Positions 33,788 to 41,630 of a stretch of DNA of 64,000 nt are shown here, piece after piece (position 1 is the first letter of the stretch; each line of letters starts with the position of its first letter). The notes under the pieces were generated by a model, which searched no databases, was not told the origin of the DNA, and saw nothing but the letters and a program-made list of their open reading frames with translations. Both the position numbers and the translations under genes were made by a program. Location of the stretch: NCBI RefSeq assembly GCF_047238345.1, contig NZ_JBDFMQ010000001.1, positions 248,001 to 312,000 of the forward strand, given 5' to 3'. Source of the stretch: Shouchella sp047238345. GTDB taxonomy: Bacteria; Bacillota; Bacilli; Bacillales; Bacillaceae_D.

Positions 33788-33806
33788 GTGTGACTGGTTC
33801 TTTTTT
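33770..33806 (+). terminator. Terminator overlapping the 3' end of mupG
   Basis: GAACCAG (33770-33776) / CTGGTTC (33794-33800) followed by six T; the left arm is coding. Confidence 0.8.
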
Positions 33807-33873
33807 GTGATTTTGCAACCTTCCAGCGCTTCATCTTGTATGTTACATTAAGAGAAAAAAGGGGGGACGAATA

Positions 33874-33969
33874 ATGAATAGTTTTAAGCATACGATGATT
33901 GCTTTAGTTGCAATGTGTATGGTGCTTCTGTTTTCCGCTTCAAGCTTTAGCAGACGCCACAGTTGTTAA
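33874..33969 (+). pseudogene. Signal-peptide stub of a secreted protein (frameshifted)
   Basis: ATG at 33874 after AAGGGGGGAC opens a 31-codon frame that is a perfect signal peptide (MNSFKHTMIALVAMCMVLLF...) then stops. One base off, the reading continues LADATVVN, the usual look of a cleavage site and mature start, before another stop. Best explained as a decayed exported protein. A short secreted peptide of 31 residues is the alternative. Confidence 0.5.
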
Positions 33970-34132
33970 TTAAGCTATTTTTTTCATTAGCTTAAATCTA
34001 GATAGCTGCAAACGACACATATTTTATTTATTACATAAGCACAGTGGATGAGGTATAAGGACAATTGATAGTAAGCGCAGCATTTGATGCCATTGATCGT
34101 TTAGGTCCATAAGGCTATCATTTTTCATTTTT

Positions 34133-34234
34133 ATTGATGCAAGAAAAGATGAAGTTTACTTAAATTATATGCCTAGCGAGGAAGCAGAAGAGTTAGTTAA
34201 AATGAACGAGATACGAGAGCATAAAATTAATTAA
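34133..34234 (+). pseudogene. C-terminal gene fragment
   Basis: Open frame without start: IDARKDEVYLNYMPSEEAEE, then LVKMNEIREHKIN and stop. The composition is that of a real protein tail. It lies between the signal-peptide stub and the insertion sequence; the sequence between (33970-34132) shows nothing coding. Family unknown. Confidence 0.4.
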
Positions 34235-34244
34235 TTTTTTAAAG

Positions 34245-35793
34245 GAATGAATTTCATAAGTCCTAACCCTTGTCTCCCAAGGTTTTCAAACAACGAAAAA
34301 AGGAGTACCTCCCCAAATCGTCGAATGAGTTAAGTACGATCAAAACTCTCAGACTGGAGGAAGACTCCCTATGGCTATTATACGACAAGAAAGTCTATTT
34401 GACCTGCACGATTTATATGAGTTAGAACCCACCCATCGATTTGATGATGTTTTTTCGGCAATCGACATCAGTCCCATCCTATTTATGGTGTCCAAAAAGC
34501 TTATTACGGAGCGCCTGTGCGTCTGAATTATGCGGCCATGATTCACGCCTTATTGATTCGTATTCTTGAACGAATTCCAACCATAAAAGATTTGGTCCAT
34601 CGCTTACGAAATGACCTTAAGTTTCATCTGGACTGTGGCTTTTTGGTGTCAGATTCGGTTCCTTCAGAAGCTTCTTTTTCTCGCATGGTAACGAAAATCC
34701 AACAAACCGATGTGCTTGACTCCATCCAAACGGATATCCTTGTTCAAGCATTTACGGAAGGGTTTCTCACAGACGACACGGTGGCAATCGATGAGACCCA
34801 TATTGAAGCGCGCGATCGGGCGCCATCCAAGCAGGAGAAGGCAAAAAAACAACCAAAAAGACGAGGGCGTAAACCCAAAGCTGAAAGAAGCTTGGCTTCA
34901 AGCACAAGCAGAAAAAGAAGCCGCTTAGCCAATCTATGAAAAAACGATTGAAGCCCAGCTCGATGAACCTTTTGAAAGGTTACGGAAGGAAATGCCTGTT
35001 GATCCAAAGTGGGCAATTAAGAAAAACAGTGAAGGAAAGAATGTTTTTTGGTTTGGTTATAAAAGCCATCTTGCGGTTGGTACAACGAGTCAATACATCA
35101 TTCAATCCCTTTTCTCTTCTGGTAATCTAAATGATGGGAAAGCTGCCATTCCCTTATTAAAAGGGATCGCCAAACGCCTGCCATTCATGACAATCACGTA
35201 TTACACGATGGACGCGGGTTATGACGCACCAGCCATATACGAGCAGGTACATCGGCAAAATGCACGATTAGTGGTGGCCTATAATCGACGAAATGAACCA
35301 GAACGAATCGGTTTCGATTCGCATTTCGCTCCGACGTGTGTTCGTGAACATTCGTACCGATACGATAGTTATGATCCTAGCTATGAAACCATTAAATATA
35401 GACGACCACGAGAATCCACAACCTGCCCGCTGAATCAGGATTCTCTTTGCCAAAAAGTCTATAAAATCAAAGTGACGAACGACTTGCGCAAATACAGTGC
35501 GCCGGCACGAGGGTCAAACGCCTGGAAAATCATTTATAAACGTCGAACCGCTGTGGAACGCGTCATCGCTTACCTGAAAGAATTCTTTCAATTGAACAAC
35601 ATCCGCTATCGAACAGGAAAACGAGCCAAGCTTCATGTCGATTTTGCACAAATCATCTACAACGGGGCCAAACTTGCATGTGACCGTCTAAATGCGCGTC
35701 TTTTTAAGCACGTGGCTTAACGTTTTTTAATCGCCGTTTTTTACAAGGGGATTCTCTACCCCTTTTTAGAAGGAAGACTTATGAAATTGATTC
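34245..35793 (+). mobile_element. Degenerate insertion sequence (IS1182/IS5-like DDE)
   Basis: Terminal inverted repeats of 18 bp with one mismatch: GAATGAATTTCATAAGTC at 34245-34262 and GACTTATGAAATTGATTC at 35776-35793. The inside holds one broken DDE transposase. No clear target duplication is seen. About 1.55 kb, a normal length for this type. Confidence 0.8.
34371..35720 (+). pseudogene. DDE transposase, inactivated by two frameshifts and a stop
   Basis: ATG at 34371 after GGAGG. Frame 1 gives MAIIRQESLFDLHDLYELEP...; near 34470 reading shifts to the frame with YGVQKAYYGAPVRLNYAAMI; near 34880 it shifts back, and TAG at 34926-34928 interrupts EKEAA/PIYEK. Catalytic residues are visible: VAIDETHIEARD (first Asp), YTMDAGYDAP (second Asp), RTAVERVIAYLKE (Glu). 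The product would be a cut-and-paste transposase; it cannot be made in one piece now. Confidence 0.88.
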
Positions 35794-35882
35794 AGATATA
35801 AAATAAAAAAAATTAAAACTAACGTAATTTACAGAATAATGTTATTATGATTAAGTGCTTTATATAAAAGGAGGAACTACAT

Positions 35883-36323
35883 ATGAAAAAAGTAATATTT
35901 CTAAGTTTTTGTTCAGTTGTTGGAGCAAGTTTATTTTTAGCTAGTGGAGATGCAAAAGCGCATCATGATGGTAGTGATCAGGAACAGATAATGTCCGCCG
36001 AATTTAATTATGATACTGGCGAATACATCTTTTCTTATGAAGGAGAAAACCCTATTATTGGAGATGGAATTGGTTTACAATCCCACAATCCTAACGCTGG
36101 TGGTGGCACGTGGTACCATGGATTTAACGGTATTAAGGATCATTTTTCTAGATATGATCACAAAAGTTGGATTCACCGCGCTTCCACAAGTAATTCTCGA
36201 CACACGGATAGAGGACCATGGTTAGGTAAAAATGGCGGTTTTTCAAATTCAAAAATCGCTCAATCTGCTACAGGAAATAAAGCTTATTGGGATATTTCAG
36301 TAGACGGTAATATACCTCGTTAA
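35883..36323 (+). CDS. Lactococcin 972 family bacteriocin precursor
   Basis: A 146-residue secreted protein. AAAGGAGG before the ATG; signal peptide MKKVIFLSFCSVVGASLFLA... cleaved after DAKA. The mature part ends in the family pattern: GGGTWYHGF, then SRYDHKSWIHRASTSNSRH, then SATGNKAYWDISVDG. Lactococcin 972 acts on lipid II and stops septation in relatives. The mature form (about 120 residues) is longer than lactococcin 972 itself because of an acidic N-terminal stretch. A DUF1430 membrane protein and an ABC ATPase follow, the usual export/immunity set. Confidence 0.85.
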   Translation: MKKVIFLSFCSVVGASLFLASGDAKAHHDGSDQEQIMSAEFNYDTGEYIFSYEGENPIIGDGIGLQSHNPNAGGGTWYHGFNGIKDHFSRYDHKSWIHRASTSNSRHTDRGPWLGKNGGFSNSKIAQSATGNKAYWDISVDGNIPR

Positions 36324-36341
36324 ACTAATAAATGATCTAAA

Positions 36342-36380
36342 ATCAAAGTGAACGCTTAGAAGTTAAGCGTTCACTTTGAT
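36342..36380 (+). terminator. 17-bp perfect hairpin between bacteriocin and transporter genes
   Basis: ATCAAAGTGAACGCTTA (36342-36358) / TAAGCGTTCACTTTGAT (36364-36380), loop GAAGT. No T run follows; AAGGGG of the next gene begins 4 nt after the stem. More likely a polarity or mRNA-stabilising element than a full terminator. Confidence 0.75.
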
Positions 36381-36398
36381 ATGAAGGGGAATATAGTA

Positions 36399-38576
36399 TT
36401 GAAAAGAATTAATATTGTTTATTTATTGCTATTCATGTTAACAGTTTTTTTTTCGTTCGATTTTGCTACTAAATTACTAGCAACAAATTTTCTTTATGAA
36501 GATAAACAAGAATTCATCCTTAGTCTATATTCAGAAGTAGAGGATAATAGAGAGGATTTAGTAGATATATTAATAGATTTTTCAATAAATGAGAATGTCG
36601 ATATATCTCAGTATACATATCTTAATGATAATACAATGCATATATATTCTACTAACATAGAGGTGAACTCTTCAGTAGAATTATTAAATGGTTCGTTTCC
36701 GTATGATTCAAACTATATTTCAAATGAAATTAGCCACAATAAAGAAGCGCAAGTAGGAAATATTTTATTTCCTTTTACTGCAGACTATTTAAGATTTTAT
36801 AACTTCGATGAGGTTCAAAACGTTGGCCTTTCAAATCAATTCTATATTTCAAACGGCTCACAAGAAATTAAACAAAAATTATCAAAAACTCTCAATGAGT
36901 TTGGACAAGTTGAAATTAATGACATAGAAATAAATAAAGCTTATTTTATTAATTACACTCTCATTTTGTTGGTCATCTTTTCTTTTCTAGTCTTTTCAAT
37001 CGTTCAATTTTCTTTTATTATTTCAACCAAAAAACATATGTACCTTTTCAAAATTTGGGGATATTCACCTTTAAAGTCACATTTAATCCTTTTTAAACCA
37101 TTCTATAAATTACAGTTATCGTTACTGTTAGTATCTTCTGTAACTGTTATTGTTGTGCTTTTACTAACTCAACAATTAGCTTTTCTATCTTATTATTTGT
37201 TGTTTCTATTTATTGTTTGGTTTACTTTAGTAATATTACCAACCCCGCTTTCAATTTTTGGTTTAACACTAATATATAGGAATCAGGATGACAATATCAA
37301 TATAAAAGAGACGATTCCTTTTAAGAACTATAATGCCGCATCGTTAATATTAAAAACTTTTGCAACTACAGCATTTTTATTTCTTTTTACTGTAACTGTT
37401 ATGAAAACTCATGAAATACAAGAAGCTGTTACAGACGATCAATATTGGGATAAAACTGAAGATATATATCGTATAACTGCGCAATTACCAGTGGGGGGAT
37501 CATTAGCGTCAGAAAGTAAGTTAAACGATAAATTACTTGATTTATATAATGAGCTGAATAAAGAGATGGAAGCGTTTCTTATCTATGCGAACAATTTTCA
37601 AGATGTCTCAGACAATAGCGATAAAAATTATTTATATGAATTAAATCATGAACAAGGTAGACCAAATGTGTTACCAAGCGGTCGATCCATTATTATTGAC
37701 GAGAACTATTTAAAAGTAAACCCAATATTTGCAGTTAATGAAATTCCTATAAATGATCAAATAAATCGTGAAGATACCACATTAAACGTTCTCGTTCCTG
37801 AAAAATACCAAGAAATAGAAGATATAATCGAACAAGCGTATTTAGAAGAATTTTATTTTAGTAGTGTTGAAGTAGATAATATATATAATGAATCACTTGG
37901 TGTGGTCTTAAATGATACTGCTATCGAGGATTTAGCTATAAACATAATATATGTAAAAGATAATCAAAGCTATTTTACATATAATAGTCAAATCAGTGAC
38001 TATGAAAATAGACACTTTATAAATGATCCAGTTTCAATTTTACTAGATGGTGAATATAATTCTTCTGCTATCGCTGCATTTATGACTACAAGCGTGTTTT
38101 ATCATAATGATTCTCAAGGTGAGGCATTTAACAAAATGGAGCCTTTTTTAAAAGAAACAAATACGAAACCCTTTATCAATGAAGTTAGATCAGTTTACCA
38201 AGAGAGAAGCGAAGAAATTATTCAAATGCAAAGAGATCTAACAAATTTAATGATCGGTTTAATGATGGTAATCATTTCTATTTTGATTTTTTTGTTTATA
38301 TTTACTTGGACATATTTCCAGCAAAACTCTTATAAGATTACAATATATTATCTTTTTGGTTTTTCTTATTGGGATAGGCATAAATTTATTTTAGGAAGCA
38401 TGATCTTTGCAAATATACTGGCAGCAGTTTTAATATTTGTTATTTATTCCTCACAATATTTTATTTTCATTTATGCCGCTGTTTTAATACTATTAGAGTT
38501 AATTATTCTAAATTTCTTATTTTCAAGGTTAACTCGCAAACAAGTTCTAAAAACAATAAAGAACGATTTAAATTAA
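36399..38576 (+). CDS. Bacteriocin-associated integral membrane protein (DUF1430)
   Basis: A 725-residue membrane protein. TTG start at 36399 with AAGGGG 9 nt upstream. One N-terminal helix, a long extracytoplasmic region, four helices at about 185-330 (YTLILLVIFSFLVFSIVQF; LLLVSSVTVIVVLLLTQQLA), a second extracellular region, and three to four helices at the end (IGLMMVIISILIFLFIFTW). This topology, with KIWGYSPLKSHLILFKPF-like loops, is that of the MacB/FtsX-like DUF1430 permeases next to lactococcin 972 genes. It pairs with the ATPase at 38804 for immunity or export. Confidence 0.88.
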   Translation: MKRINIVYLLLFMLTVFFSFDFATKLLATNFLYEDKQEFILSLYSEVEDNREDLVDILIDFSINENVDISQYTYLNDNTMHIYSTNIEVNSSVELLNGSFPYDSNYISNEISHNKEAQVGNILFPFTADYLRFYNFDEVQNVGLSNQFYISNGSQEIKQKLSKTLNEFGQVEINDIEINKAYFINYTLILLVIFSFLVFSIVQFSFIISTKKHMYLFKIWGYSPLKSHLILFKPFYKLQLSLLLVSSVTVIVVLLLTQQLAFLSYYLLFLFIVWFTLVILPTPLSIFGLTLIYRNQDDNINIKETIPFKNYNAASLILKTFATTAFLFLFTVTVMKTHEIQEAVTDDQYWDKTEDIYRITAQLPVGGSLASESKLNDKLLDLYNELNKEMEAFLIYANNFQDVSDNSDKNYLYELNHEQGRPNVLPSGRSIIIDENYLKVNPIFAVNEIPINDQINREDTTLNVLVPEKYQEIEDIIEQAYLEEFYFSSVEVDNIYNESLGVVLNDTAIEDLAINIIYVKDNQSYFTYNSQISDYENRHFINDPVSILLDGEYNSSAIAAFMTTSVFYHNDSQGEAFNKMEPFLKETNTKPFINEVRSVYQERSEEIIQMQRDLTNLMIGLMMVIISILIFLFIFTWTYFQQNSYKITIYYLFGFSYWDRHKFILGSMIFANILAAVLIFVIYSSQYFIFIYAAVLILLELIILNFLFSRLTRKQVLKTIKNDLN

Positions 38577-38595
38577 ACTACAAGGAGTTAAAGAT

Positions 38596-38784
38596 ATGCT
38601 TTCAGCTTTAGTAAAGTCAATATTAATAATGATAATCTTTTGTTTTTCATTGATTGTCCATAGGTTACTTATTAGATTTAATTTATTATTAGAAAGTCAA
38701 TGGTGGTTTTGGGGAAGCTTAGTGGGTGTTTTTTTTATTTTATTATTTCTGTCGTTACTTATTTTCAGCAGACCTAAGGCATGA
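38596..38784 (+). CDS. Small two-helix membrane protein of the bacteriocin operon
   Basis: A 62-residue protein with helices at about 5-26 (LVKSILIMIIFCFSLIVHRL) and 36-58 (WWFWGSLVGVFFILLFLSLL). ACAAGGAG precedes the ATG. It lies between the permease and ATPase, 19 bases from each, so it may be a small immunity or accessory subunit. Family unknown. Confidence 0.75.
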   Translation: MLSALVKSILIMIIFCFSLIVHRLLIRFNLLLESQWWFWGSLVGVFFILLFLSLLIFSRPKA

Positions 38785-38803
38785 GCGAGAGGAGTAGTTG
38801 TAG

Positions 38804-39427
38804 ATGATTTCTATGAACAGTATTCATAAATCTTATAGAAATAAAAAGATATTTAGTGATTACGATTTAAGTGTAGAAGATGGTGAATTCATATGCATAA
38901 TGGGGAGAAGTGGATCAGGTAAGACAACTCTACTTAATCTACTGAGTATTATAGACAAACCAGACAGTGGTGATATAAAGATTTTAGGATATAAAAATCC
39001 ACAAAAAAAAATATTAAGAGGTTTAAGGAGAGACCATTTCGGATTCGTCTTTCAAAATTATGTGTTGCTAAATGATAAGACACTATACCAGAACTTGTTG
39101 ATCTCAAGACCAAATTTCAAGTCGAAGGTTAAATTAGAATCCGAATTCTCAAAAGCACTGGAAAGGGTTCAACTTGATAGTTCACTTCTTCATAGACCCG
39201 TATATGAATTAAGTGGTGGTGAACAACAACGGCTTGCAATAGCTAGAGTTCTATTAAAACCATTTAGTATAATTTTTGCAGATGAGCCTACAGGAAATTT
39301 AGATGATGTAAATAAACAAATTATTTTTGATTTGTTTAGGGAGATTCAGGAACGAGGAAAGACTATTGTTTGTGTTACACATGACGAATCTTTTGCAGAG
39401 CAATCGAACAGAATCGTAAGGATATAG
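38804..39427 (+). CDS. ABC transporter ATP-binding protein (bacteriocin system)
   Basis: A 207-residue ATPase: Walker A GRSGSGKTTLL near 33-43, Q-loop FVFQNYVLL, signature LSGGEQQRLAIARVLL, Walker B IIFADEPTGNLD, switch His in CVTHDESF. It belongs to the MacB/LolD type that drives DUF1430/FtsX-like permeases. The site GAGAGGAG lies upstream at a slightly long distance. Ends the operon before a terminator. Confidence 0.93.
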   Translation: MISMNSIHKSYRNKKIFSDYDLSVEDGEFICIMGRSGSGKTTLLNLLSIIDKPDSGDIKILGYKNPQKKILRGLRRDHFGFVFQNYVLLNDKTLYQNLLISRPNFKSKVKLESEFSKALERVQLDSSLLHRPVYELSGGEQQRLAIARVLLKPFSIIFADEPTGNLDDVNKQIIFDLFREIQERGKTIVCVTHDESFAEQSNRIVRI

Positions 39428-39478
39428 GATATAATTCAATCGATGTTCATCGATGCTTATCTAAACAGAGACGTTTCC

Positions 39479-39516
39479 GGTGTTATCTAACTTTGGATAA
39501 CACCTTTATTATTTTT
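39479..39516 (+). terminator. Terminator of the bacteriocin operon
   Basis: GGTGTTATC (39479-39487) / GATAACACC (39496-39504), followed by TTTATTATTTTT. Confidence 0.9.
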
Positions 39517-39970
39517 CGAATAGAGTCCATATAATTGTGTGAAAGAATACATATGACTAGCCCAATCCGGTACAGTATTTTTTACACCACTAAAAACATA
39601 CCAGAAGGCAAATCATATGAACCAAATGCTGTTTAAAATAAAAAATGAAGAGATATGAAGCTAATTGATACATCTGTAAATGACCAAACTGCTGAGTGGT
39701 TAGCGTGGTGAAGTATCTAGTTTCGGCTGTGGCTCTAGAGTTAGTGGTCGGAGAGGCGGATTAAGCTTCCGACGAAAAGGTGGCGGGAGAAAATTTAAAA
39801 ATGGAGGAGTCCAAAATAAATTTCCCCCTTTTACCATTCTCCGTAACACGGTTTAAACAGATTGGCTGTTTTTAAATGATCGTCCTTCTCTGTTATAGTA
39901 AACGTATGGAAGCTAGTAAAATGAATAACCTAGGAGATGCAATGATCTAGTGGAAAGTAGGATGATACAC
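39517..39970. other. Intergenic region without recognisable gene
   Basis: About 450 bases. A short frame from 39655 (MKLIDTSVNDQTAEWLAW) stops soon and has no clear ribosome site; it may be gene debris. Nothing else supportable. Confidence 0.4.
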
Positions 39971-40264
39971 ATGAATATTTATATAAGTGATTCAGCGGCA
40001 AAGTGGTTCAAGGATGATTTTGCAATGGGTGAAAATGATAAAATTAAATTTTTCTCAAAAGTATACGGTTCAAGTCCTGTTCAGGAAAATTTCGCGTTAG
40101 GGTTCATGGCTGAAGATGCGCCGAATAAGATCGCAGTAAAAACAGAAGTAAACGGCGTTGAGTTTTTTGTGGAAGATGACGATGTCTGGTTTTTTGATGG
40201 GCATGATTTGTATGTGGACTACAACGAAGCTGAAGATGAACTAACGTTTGATTATAAGAAATAA
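39971..40264 (+). CDS. HesB/YneR-like protein
   Basis: A 97-residue acidic protein, MNIYISDSAAKWFKDDF, VKTEVNGVEFFVEDDDVWFF. It matches the B. subtilis YneR group of the HesB/IscA fold. It has no cysteine at all, so it cannot coordinate an Fe-S cluster as IscA does. AGGAT precedes the ATG at 39971; the frame extends upstream without a good site. A terminator follows. Function unknown. Confidence 0.8.
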   Translation: MNIYISDSAAKWFKDDFAMGENDKIKFFSKVYGSSPVQENFALGFMAEDAPNKIAVKTEVNGVEFFVEDDDVWFFDGHDLYVDYNEAEDELTFDYKK

Positions 40265-40270
40265 GAGGCG

Positions 40271-40307
40271 AAGTGGGATGATGGCATCATTCCACTTTTA
40301 TTTTTTC
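40271..40307 (+). terminator. Terminator
   Basis: AAGTGG-ATGAT / ATCAT-CCACTT stem with a one-base bulge on each side, then TTATTTTTT. Confidence 0.8.
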
Positions 40308-40333
40308 TATCTAGAGAGGGAGGGACTTAACAG

Positions 40334-40489
40334 ATGACTGATTATATTAAAGATATTCGCGCGCTGAAGTAATCGTCATTTTCATGAATGATAACAGCAA
40401 AATCGTATGTAACATTCGTCTTATTAAATCAATCGTACGGATCAATTTGGAGTTATGAAATTGACTCAAATTAAATTTTGTAAAGGCGG
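40334..40489 (+). pseudogene. Remnant of a NUDIX hydrolase gene
   Basis: ATG at 40334 after GGGAGGG gives MTDYIKDIRALK then stop, the start of Bacillus NUDIX hydrolases (xxDYIKDLRxLVG). Reading on in another frame gives EVIVIFMNDNSKIVCNIRL, like the beta strand VIVINExxxILLQxR. Conserved NUDIX box is missing, so the gene is deleted and frameshifted. Confidence 0.4.
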
Positions 40490-40583
40490 CCAAATAAAAA
40501 ACCAAATATGCATAGTAATGAAGCAGCGATGCCTTTTTCTAAGGTGTCGGCTGCTTTTTTTGTTCTAGAAACCATTTTATGGA

Positions 40584-40631
40584 TTGCTAAAATAGATCGT
40601 TCGCGTATAATTGATAATGAAAATCATTATC
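40584..40631 (+). promoter_or_regulatory. Fur-regulated promoter
   Basis: TTGCTA (40584-40589), 16 nt, TATAAT (40606-40611), overlapping at its end the perfect dyad GATAATGA-AAA-TCATTATC (40613-40631), a classical Fur box. It predicts iron repression of the siderophore uptake genes. Confidence 0.88.
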
Positions 40632-40650
40632 GATCTTGGAGGGAAATAGT

Positions 40651-41628
40651 GTGAAGACAGCAAGTACATTACTATCGGTGGTAGCAATTGGATTATTGGC
40701 AGCTTGTGGAGGCAGTGAATCGAGTTCAGAAGAAACGAATCAAACGAGTGAAGGGGGGATCACGGTTTCAGACATACACGGTGAACAAACGTTTGAAACG
40801 GTACCTGAAAAAGCGGTCGTACTTGACTGGATATTTGCGGAAAATCTTTTGTCGTTTGGAATTGAACCAACTGGAATGGCTGAAATTGAATCGTATCAGG
40901 AATGGGTTGATATCGGATCAGACGGTTTAAGCGATACGGTAGATGTCGGCTCTCGCTCTGAACCAAATCTAGAAGCGATTGCACAATTAGAACCAGATGT
41001 TATCTATGCAATTGATTTTAGAGCAGATGCGATGATGGAAGAGCTAGAGAAAATTGCACCGGTTCTCGTGTACAATCCATATCCAGAAGAAGAATTAGGG
41101 TTAACCCAGTATGACGAGATGGAAGAGACCTATTTAGAAATGGCGAAATTATTTGATAAGACGGATGAAGCGAATGATGTGTTAGCTGATTTGGAAACGA
41201 CATATGAAGAAGCGGAACAAGCTTTATCTGAGATTGATTTAGAGTCAAGAGAGTTTGTGCTTACGATGGCTTATAGTGATAATCAAGCACCAGCTTTTCG
41301 AATTTCAACGCCGAATGCCCTTGCTGTTGAAGTGCTAGAACGAATGGGGTTAGAAAACGTATACGATACGGGCACGTTTGAACCGTATGGCTTTTCAACG
41401 GTAGGGGTAGAAGAGTTCACAAAAGTAGAGGATGCCAACCTTCTTCATATTGTTCAAGGGGACGACAATGTGTTTGAGAATCAATTGCAAGATAACTCGG
41501 TTTGGAATGATCTAACGTTTACGAAGGAAGGTCGTGTCTATGCGTTGGGTGGGGATACTTGGCCTTACGGTGGCCCTTTATCAGCTGAAAAACTTGTACA
41601 CCGCACGTTAGAAGTGTTAGATCAGTAA
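40651..41628 (+). CDS. Iron-siderophore ABC transporter substrate-binding lipoprotein
   Basis: A 325-residue protein starting with GTG at 40651 after GGAGGG. Type II signal peptide with lipobox LAAC near residue 19, then a Ser/Glu linker. The mature protein is a class III periplasmic-binding fold (KAVVLDWIFAENLLSFGIEP; LEAIAQLEPDVIYAIDFRAD; WNDLTFTKEGRVYALGGDTW), close to Fe-hydroxamate/citrate binding proteins. Fur box upstream; fused permease directly downstream. Confidence 0.92.
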   Translation: MKTASTLLSVVAIGLLAACGGSESSSEETNQTSEGGITVSDIHGEQTFETVPEKAVVLDWIFAENLLSFGIEPTGMAEIESYQEWVDIGSDGLSDTVDVGSRSEPNLEAIAQLEPDVIYAIDFRADAMMEELEKIAPVLVYNPYPEEELGLTQYDEMEETYLEMAKLFDKTDEANDVLADLETTYEEAEQALSEIDLESREFVLTMAYSDNQAPAFRISTPNALAVEVLERMGLENVYDTGTFEPYGFSTVGVEEFTKVEDANLLHIVQGDDNVFENQLQDNSVWNDLTFTKEGRVYALGGDTWPYGGPLSAEKLVHRTLEVLDQ

Positions 41629-41630
41629 AG

